A stretch of 26,282 nucleotides of DNA from Pseudomonadota bacterium (GTDB taxonomy: Bacteria; Pseudomonadota; Alphaproteobacteria; UBA828; JAPUJA01): positions 1-26,282 of the forward strand of contig JAPUJA010000272.1 of NCBI GenBank assembly GCA_027296525.1, given 5' to 3'. The translations under genes and the position numbers were made by a program. The notes under the pieces are model-generated. The model saw only the letters and a program-made list of their open reading frames with translations, searched no databases and had not been told where the DNA came from. This document shows positions 21,726 to 26,282 of the stretch, piece by piece (position 1 is the stretch's first letter; each line of letters starts with the position of its first letter).

Positions 21726-22655
21726 ATGCGTTACATTTCGATCCTCGCCGTGGTTTTGTCGATCTGCCTCGGCCCGATGAGTGGGGGGCTTCGGGCGGGG
21801 ACGGCTTTGCCCGCGCCCGTTGCCGAACAGCTGCAGGCGGCCGCCGCGCGGGCCAGCCGGATGAGCCACGAAACGGCCTTCGGAGAGGCGGGGATTCGCC
21901 GCGCCCGGGCGGAAATGAGCACCGTCGTGATCAGCGCCATCGCGGTTCATCCCGAAGCGACCTACGCCATCGTCCACGAAGCGGTACGCTTGACACCCTC
22001 CTTGGCGCCGGCGGTCGTCGAGTCGGCGAGTGTCGCCTATCCGGGATACGCCGCACAGATTCACGGCGCGGCCGAGGGTGTTCCATCCTCGTTTTTTGCC
22101 CAGGCGACGACCTTGGAACCGGACCACGCCGCCGCGAGCTCGCGGGAGAGCGCGCCGTTCGAGCGGCCGGGCTTCTTCGGCATCAGCGAACTCTATGTTG
22201 GGGCACTGACCCATGACACCGGCGTGTTCGGCCGTTCGGAGGAAGACAGCGGTCCGGACATTGATCTTGGCGTCCGCTTCGCGGCGCTTCGCGGCGAGTT
22301 CTGGGATCTGATCGCCGCGCCGCGTCCCCATCTCGGCCTGCATGTGAACACGCAAGGAGACACCAGTCAGCTGTTTACCGGACTGACCTGGACCTTCGAG
22401 CTCGGTTACGGCGTCTTCGTCGGGGCCGATTTCGGCCTCGCCGTGCATGACGGCGAGCTCAGAACGAGCGACGACTCGACGAAGGAGCTGGGCCTCAGGG
22501 TCTTGTTCCGCGAGGCCGCCGAGATCGGCTTTCGCATCACGGACCGGAACTCCGTCTCGGTCGTCCTCGACCATATTTCCAACGGGGGGCTCGCCGATGA
22601 GAACGAGGGCCTTGATAATTTTGGCCTGCGTTACAGCTACATCTTCGGTGGCTGA
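21726..22655 (+). CDS. Secreted PagL-like lipid A deacylase (acyloxyacyl hydrolase family) with extra N-terminal region
   Basis: A 309-residue exported protein. Residues 1-30 form a signal peptide. Residues about 31-140 are alanine-rich and helical with imperfectly repeated segments (AVHPEATYAIVHEAV, then LTPSLAPAVVESA), of unknown function. Residues about 150-309 match the PagL outer-membrane beta-barrel that removes the 3-O acyl chain of lipid A: WTFELGYGVFVGADFGLAVHDG and the catalytic HxSN at His283 and Ser285, ending in an RYSYIF barrel strand. The PagL catalytic Glu, 12 residues after the Ser, is Asp297 here. Typical PagL lacks the N-terminal region. ATG 21726 starts the signal peptide; a longer ORF from 21648 does not. 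The position between hpnA and dxs suggests coordinated outer-membrane remodelling. Confidence 0.85.
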   Translation: MRYISILAVVLSICLGPMSGGLRAGTALPAPVAEQLQAAAARASRMSHETAFGEAGIRRARAEMSTVVISAIAVHPEATYAIVHEAVRLTPSLAPAVVESASVAYPGYAAQIHGAAEGVPSSFFAQATTLEPDHAAASSRESAPFERPGFFGISELYVGALTHDTGVFGRSEEDSGPDIDLGVRFAALRGEFWDLIAAPRPHLGLHVNTQGDTSQLFTGLTWTFELGYGVFVGADFGLAVHDGELRTSDDSTKELGLRVLFREAAEIGFRITDRNSVSVVLDHISNGGLADENEGLDNFGLRYSYIFGG

Positions 22656-22670
22656 TGGTGGTTTTCACCA
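22656..22670 (+). terminator. Weak stem-loop after the PagL-like gene
   Basis: TGGTG and CACCA pair around a five-base GTTTT loop immediately after the stop codon. The stem is short and no T-run follows, so termination here is doubtful. Confidence 0.22.
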
Positions 22671-22718
22671 CTTCGGGCATCGCCTTGCGCCGCTCTCCGC
22701 CCTTGATTCCCGTAGAAA

Positions 22719-22746
22719 TTGAAGGTTTTGTCGTTTCTGTCATAAT
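22719..22746 (+). promoter_or_regulatory. Candidate promoter for dxs-shc
   Basis: TTGAAG (22719-22724, four of six matches to TTGACA) and CATAAT (22741-22746, five of six to TATAAT) are 16 bp apart in a locally AT-richer stretch, with transcription expected near 22753, about 67 bases before the dxs start. Confidence 0.4.
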
Positions 22747-22819
22747 TTGGTAATGTCTGCGAATCTCGAACGGACCCACCGTTTCGTCGAAGGCGTATCC
22801 TACGCAAAGAGGGGGGAAC

Positions 22820-24739
22820 TTGCCTGAGACGCCATTACTGGATCGCGTAAAGCTCCCGTTGGACATGCGCGATATGACGCTCAACGAGCTGAAACAGCTC
22901 GCGGGCGAACTCCGGGAGGAGACGGTCGACGCCGTGTCCAACACCGGGGGACATCTCGGTGCCGGGCTGGGCGTCGTCGAGCTCACGGTCGCGTTGCACC
23001 ACGTCTTCAACACGCCCGAGGACCGCCTCATTTGGGACGTCGGCCACCAGGCCTATCCCCACAAGATCCTGACGGGCCGGCGCGACCGAATCCGGACCGT
23101 CCGCCAGCCCGGAGGTCTCTACGGCTTTACGAAGCGCTCGGAGAGCGAATATGACCCCTTCGGCGCGGCGCATTCCTCGACCTCGATCTCGGCGGGTCTC
23201 GGCATGGCGGTGGCCCGCGATCTTTCCGGCGGCAAGTGCCATGTCATCGCGGTCATCGGTGACGGCGCGATGTCGGCGGGCATGGCGTACGAGGCGATGA
23301 ACAACGCCGGATCGATGGACACCCGACTCATCGTCGTCCTCAATGACAACAAGATGTCCATCGCGCCCTCACTCGGCGCGTTGAACGCCTATCTGTCCCG
23401 CCTGTTGTCGTCGCATTCGTTCCGTTCCTTCCGGGACAAGGCGCGGGAAGTCGCCAGCAAGCTTCCACGCGCACTCGAAACGGCGGCCAAGCGCGCCGAG
23501 GAGTATGCGCGCGGCATGGCCGTGGGCGGTACGCTGTTCGAGGAACTCGGATTCTTTTATATCGGTCCGATCGATGGCCACAATTTGGACCATCTCTTGC
23601 CCATCCTGAAGAACGTCCGCGATGACGAAACCACGCCGGGCCCGGTGTTGATCCACGTGGTCACCCAGAAGGGGCACGGCTATCCGCCCGCCGAGAAGGC
23701 GGCGGACAAATTTCACGGCGTCAGCAAGTTTGACGTGGTCACGGGCGAACAAGCGAAGAAGAAAGGCAAGGCGCCGTCATACACCTCCGTCTTTGCGAAG
23801 AGTCTGATTGCCGAAGCCGAGAAGGACGAGAAGATCGTCGCCCTGACCGCCGCGATGCCGGATGGCACGGGTATCGACAAGTTCATCGAGCGTTTTCCCG
23901 ATCGCGGGTTCGACGTCGGGATCGCGGAGCAGCACGGCGTGACCTTCGCCGCCGGTCTTGCGGCCCAGGGATTTAAGCCGTTTGCCACGATCTACTCGAC
24001 CTTCTTGCAACGCGCCTACGATCAAGTCGTGCATGACGTCGCGATCCAGCGCCTTCCCGTCCGCTTCGCGATCGACCGGGCCGGCTTGGTGGGAGCCGAC
24101 GGGCCGACACATGCCGGCTCTTACGACATCACTTATTTGTCGACATTGCCCGGCTTCGTCGTGATGGCTGCGGCGGATGAAGGCGAACTCGTGCACATGA
24201 TCAGAACGGCGGTTGCGATCGACGATCGCCCTTCGGCTTTTCGTTATCCGCGCGGTGAAGGGATCGGCGTCCCGCTGCCGGAGGAACCCAAAGCCTTGGA
24301 GATCGGTAAGGGGCGCATCCTGCGCGAAGGCACGGCGCTCGCGATTCTCTCCTTCGGGGCACGTCTGCATGAGTGTTTCAAGGCGGCGGACGAGCTCGCG
24401 GCGCGGGGCTTCTCGGCGAGCGTCGCGGATGCACGCTTCGCCAAACCTCTGGACGAAGACCTCATTCGCCGGCTCGTTCGTGAACATGAGGTCCTGATTA
24501 CGATCGAAGAGGGCGCGATCGGAGGCTTCAGCGCCCATGTGTTGCACTTCCTGGCAAACGCCGGATTGCTGGATCAGGGCCTTAAGTTTCGCCCGATGAT
24601 CCTGCCCGACCGCTTCATCGTGCACGGCACGCCGGCCGGGATGTACGAGGATGCCGGTCTGACCGCCTCCGATATCGTCAGCACAGCCCTTTCCGCCCTC
24701 GGGGTCGAAGGCAAAGCCGAACTGGCCCGCGGGGCCTGA
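22820..24739 (+). CDS. dxs: 1-deoxy-D-xylulose-5-phosphate synthase
   Basis: Dxs condenses pyruvate with glyceraldehyde 3-phosphate using thiamine diphosphate, the entry step of the MEP pathway. The 639-residue protein shows the thiamine-binding GDGAMSAGMAYEAMNNAG near 147-165, GGHLGAGLG with the conserved His near 45, and DRAGLVGADGPTHAG near 419-434, all typical. The start is TTG 22820 with GAGG seven bases upstream; homologues begin near ETPLLD, so the TTG is preferred over later ATGs. A TTG start can lower translation. shc follows after 11 bp, so the two are probably one transcript. Confidence 0.96.
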   Translation: MPETPLLDRVKLPLDMRDMTLNELKQLAGELREETVDAVSNTGGHLGAGLGVVELTVALHHVFNTPEDRLIWDVGHQAYPHKILTGRRDRIRTVRQPGGLYGFTKRSESEYDPFGAAHSSTSISAGLGMAVARDLSGGKCHVIAVIGDGAMSAGMAYEAMNNAGSMDTRLIVVLNDNKMSIAPSLGALNAYLSRLLSSHSFRSFRDKAREVASKLPRALETAAKRAEEYARGMAVGGTLFEELGFFYIGPIDGHNLDHLLPILKNVRDDETTPGPVLIHVVTQKGHGYPPAEKAADKFHGVSKFDVVTGEQAKKKGKAPSYTSVFAKSLIAEAEKDEKIVALTAAMPDGTGIDKFIERFPDRGFDVGIAEQHGVTFAAGLAAQGFKPFATIYSTFLQRAYDQVVHDVAIQRLPVRFAIDRAGLVGADGPTHAGSYDITYLSTLPGFVVMAAADEGELVHMIRTAVAIDDRPSAFRYPRGEGIGVPLPEEPKALEIGKGRILREGTALAILSFGARLHECFKAADELAARGFSASVADARFAKPLDEDLIRRLVREHEVLITIEEGAIGGFSAHVLHFLANAGLLDQGLKFRPMILPDRFIVHGTPAGMYEDAGLTASDIVSTALSALGVEGKAELARGA

Positions 24740-24750
24740 CCCGTTTCCCA

Positions 24751-26282
24751 ATGCTAGAGAAGACGAGCGAGGCCACGATCGTGCCTACGGCGGGGGCCAC
24801 GAACGAGATTGACGACGCGACGTTGGCCCAGGTCATCGACGAGGCGCGCGAATCCTATCGCGCCGAGCAGCGCCCCGGCGGATATTGGCTCTATGAGCTC
24901 GAGGCGGATGTCACGATCTCCGCGGAATACATCATGCTTCTCCACTACCTGGACGAGCGAGACCCGCCGCTTGAAGAGAAGATCGCGAAATACATCCGCA
25001 CGATCCAGCATGACGACGGGGGCTGGCCGCTCTTCTGGAGCGGCCCTGCGGACATCAGCGCGACCGTAAAGGGCTATTTCGCGCTCAAGCTTGCGGGCGA
25101 CGATCCCAACGCGCCCCATATGAAGCGGGCGCGCGATTTGGTTCTCGCCATGGGCGGCGCGGCCAAGAGCAACGTCTTCACCCGCACCACCCTTGCTCTC
25201 TTCGGTCAGGTGCCATGGCGTGCCGTGCCGACCATGCCGGTCGAGATCATGCTCTTGCCCAAATGGTTCCCGTTTCATCTCGACAAGGTGTCCTATTGGT
25301 CGCGCACCGTCATCGTGCCTCTTCTCATCATGATGGCCAAACGCCAACCGGCCAGGAATCCGACCAACGCCGGCATACGCGAGCTTTTCGTCACACCGCC
25401 TGAAGCGGAGCGCGCCTATTTTCGCGACGCGAACGGCGTTCTCGGCCACCTCTTCCGCGGCGTCGATAAGGTCCTGAAAACCACCGAGCCTATCTTTCCC
25501 AGGAAACTGCGCGAGAAATCGATAAGGCGCGGGCTCGAATGGATTCTCCTGCGCCTCAACGGCGAAGACGGCCTCGGAGGAATCTTCCCCGCCATGGCGA
25601 ACAGCCTGATGGCCCTCGACGCCCTGGGATATCCGCGGGAGGATCCGACACGCCAGACGATCAAGCGCTCGATCGACCTCTTGCTGAGCGATGAAAAGGA
25701 AGGGGGGCTGCGTTACTGTCAACCCTGCCTCTCCCCGATCTGGGATACCTGCCTCGGCGGCCTCGCCATGCTCGAGGCGGGCGAGCCGGGGGATAGCGCC
25801 ACCATGGAGAAGGCCTCCGGCTGGCTGCTCGAACGCGAGATCCTCGACGTCGTCGGCGACTGGGCGTCGCGGCGACCCGAAATCAAGCCGGGCGGTTGGG
25901 CCTTCCAGTTCCGTAACGATTACTATCCGGACGTCGACGACACGGCGGTGATCGGCATGCTCTTGCATCGGGCCGATCCGGAACGCTACGGCGAAGCGAT
26001 CAAGCGCACGGCCCGCTGGATCGAAGGAATGCAGTGCAAGAGCGGCGGTTGGGGCGCGTTCGATGCGGACAACGAACATTATTATCTCAATTACATCCCA
26101 TTCGCCGATCACGGTGCATTGCTCGACCCGCCGGAGATCGACGTCACCGGTCGCTGTGTCAGCTTCCTGTCACAAATAGGCTATTCGCGCGATCATCCGG
26201 CGATCCGAAAAGGCATCGAATTCATCAAACGCGACCAGGAGCCCGACGGTTCGTGGTACGGCCGCTGGGGCACGAACTACAT
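24751..26282 (+). CDS. shc: Squalene-hopene cyclase (3' partial, cut by the window edge)
   Basis: The first 510 residues of squalene-hopene cyclase (also called HpnF), out of about 650; the frame stays open to the last base. It cyclises squalene to hopene and diplopterol at the cytoplasmic membrane. The catalytic DXDD motif is Asp394-Val-Asp-Asp397 (YPDVDDTAV). QW-type repeats are visible: QHDDGGWPLFWSG, KPGGWAFQF, KSGGWGAFD and EPDGSWYGRWG. SGPADISATVKGYFALKLAG and the MPVEIMLLPKWFPFHLDKVS stretch are typical of bacterial cyclases. ATG 24751 lies 11 bp after the dxs stop with no strong Shine-Dalgarno site. No other isoprenoid or hpn gene is visible after it because the window ends. Confidence 0.96.
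   Translation, partial: MLEKTSEATIVPTAGATNEIDDATLAQVIDEARESYRAEQRPGGYWLYELEADVTISAEYIMLLHYLDERDPPLEEKIAKYIRTIQHDDGGWPLFWSGPADISATVKGYFALKLAGDDPNAPHMKRARDLVLAMGGAAKSNVFTRTTLALFGQVPWRAVPTMPVEIMLLPKWFPFHLDKVSYWSRTVIVPLLIMMAKRQPARNPTNAGIRELFVTPPEAERAYFRDANGVLGHLFRGVDKVLKTTEPIFPRKLREKSIRRGLEWILLRLNGEDGLGGIFPAMANSLMALDALGYPREDPTRQTIKRSIDLLLSDEKEGGLRYCQPCLSPIWDTCLGGLAMLEAGEPGDSATMEKASGWLLEREILDVVGDWASRRPEIKPGGWAFQFRNDYYPDVDDTAVIGMLLHRADPERYGEAIKRTARWIEGMQCKSGGWGAFDADNEHYYLNYIPFADHGALLDPPEIDVTGRCVSFLSQIGYSRDHPAIRKGIEFIKRDQEPDGSWYGRWGTNY

Noticed and set aside
24754..26112. 452-residue minus-strand open frame opposite shc
   Set aside because: The plus-strand frame from ATG 24751 has the DXDD motif and QW repeats and is open to the window end; the antisense product has no recognisable pattern.

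Overview
The window is GC-rich, densely coded bacterial chromosome and is most likely alphaproteobacterial. The evidence is the order recG / sdhE / mfd, a D,D-carboxypeptidase carrying a SPOR domain, and the hpnC-hpnD hopanoid genes; no rRNA or marker gene in the window fixes the genus. I see no mobile element, CRISPR array, tRNA or rRNA. Eighteen near-certain genes are present, plus one short gene (1585-1824) and the tail of a gene entering at the left edge.

Left part (1-6589, plus strand): an amidase-signature hydrolase and a short gene separated by a tandem 21-bp repeat; a 358-bp gap; a secreted D-alanyl-D-alanine carboxypeptidase; a large membrane protein joining DedA, PAP2-like and LssY C-terminal domains, whose PAP2 domain has lost most catalytic residues; and a DUF502 membrane protein. 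Middle part (6586-14739): recG on the minus strand, diverging from a translationally coupled sdhE-mfd pair on the plus strand, then a minus-strand pair made of a pterin carbinolamine dehydratase and a SagB-like tandem nitroreductase. Two convergent gene pairs (DUF502/recG and mfd/SagB-like) end in the same way, with both stop codons inside a single CTAG.

Right part (14890-26282) is the most interesting: an isoprenoid-to-hopanoid locus. dxr and dxs (both MEP-pathway entry steps) flank and join hpnC, hpnD, hpnA and shc (squalene-hopene cyclase, cut by the right edge and open to the last base). Together these would take pyruvate and glyceraldehyde 3-phosphate towards farnesyl diphosphate, then hydroxysqualene, squalene and hopene. 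hpnE, the expected hydroxysqualene reductase, is not in the window. Inside the locus lie genes that are not standard hopanoid genes: a 2-oxoglutarate-type oxygenase of the PhyH family, a small nucleotidyltransferase, a CDP-alcohol phosphotransferase whose stop overlaps the hpnA start, and a PagL-like outer-membrane lipid A deacylase with an extra N-terminal region. The nucleotidyltransferase, CDP-alcohol transferase and HpnA together look like a module that makes and attaches a CDP-activated polar head group. This is the best candidate here for an undescribed function: either a phosphodiester-linked hopanoid or a special phospholipid made alongside hopanoids. That reading is inference from gene neighbourhood and family, not proof.
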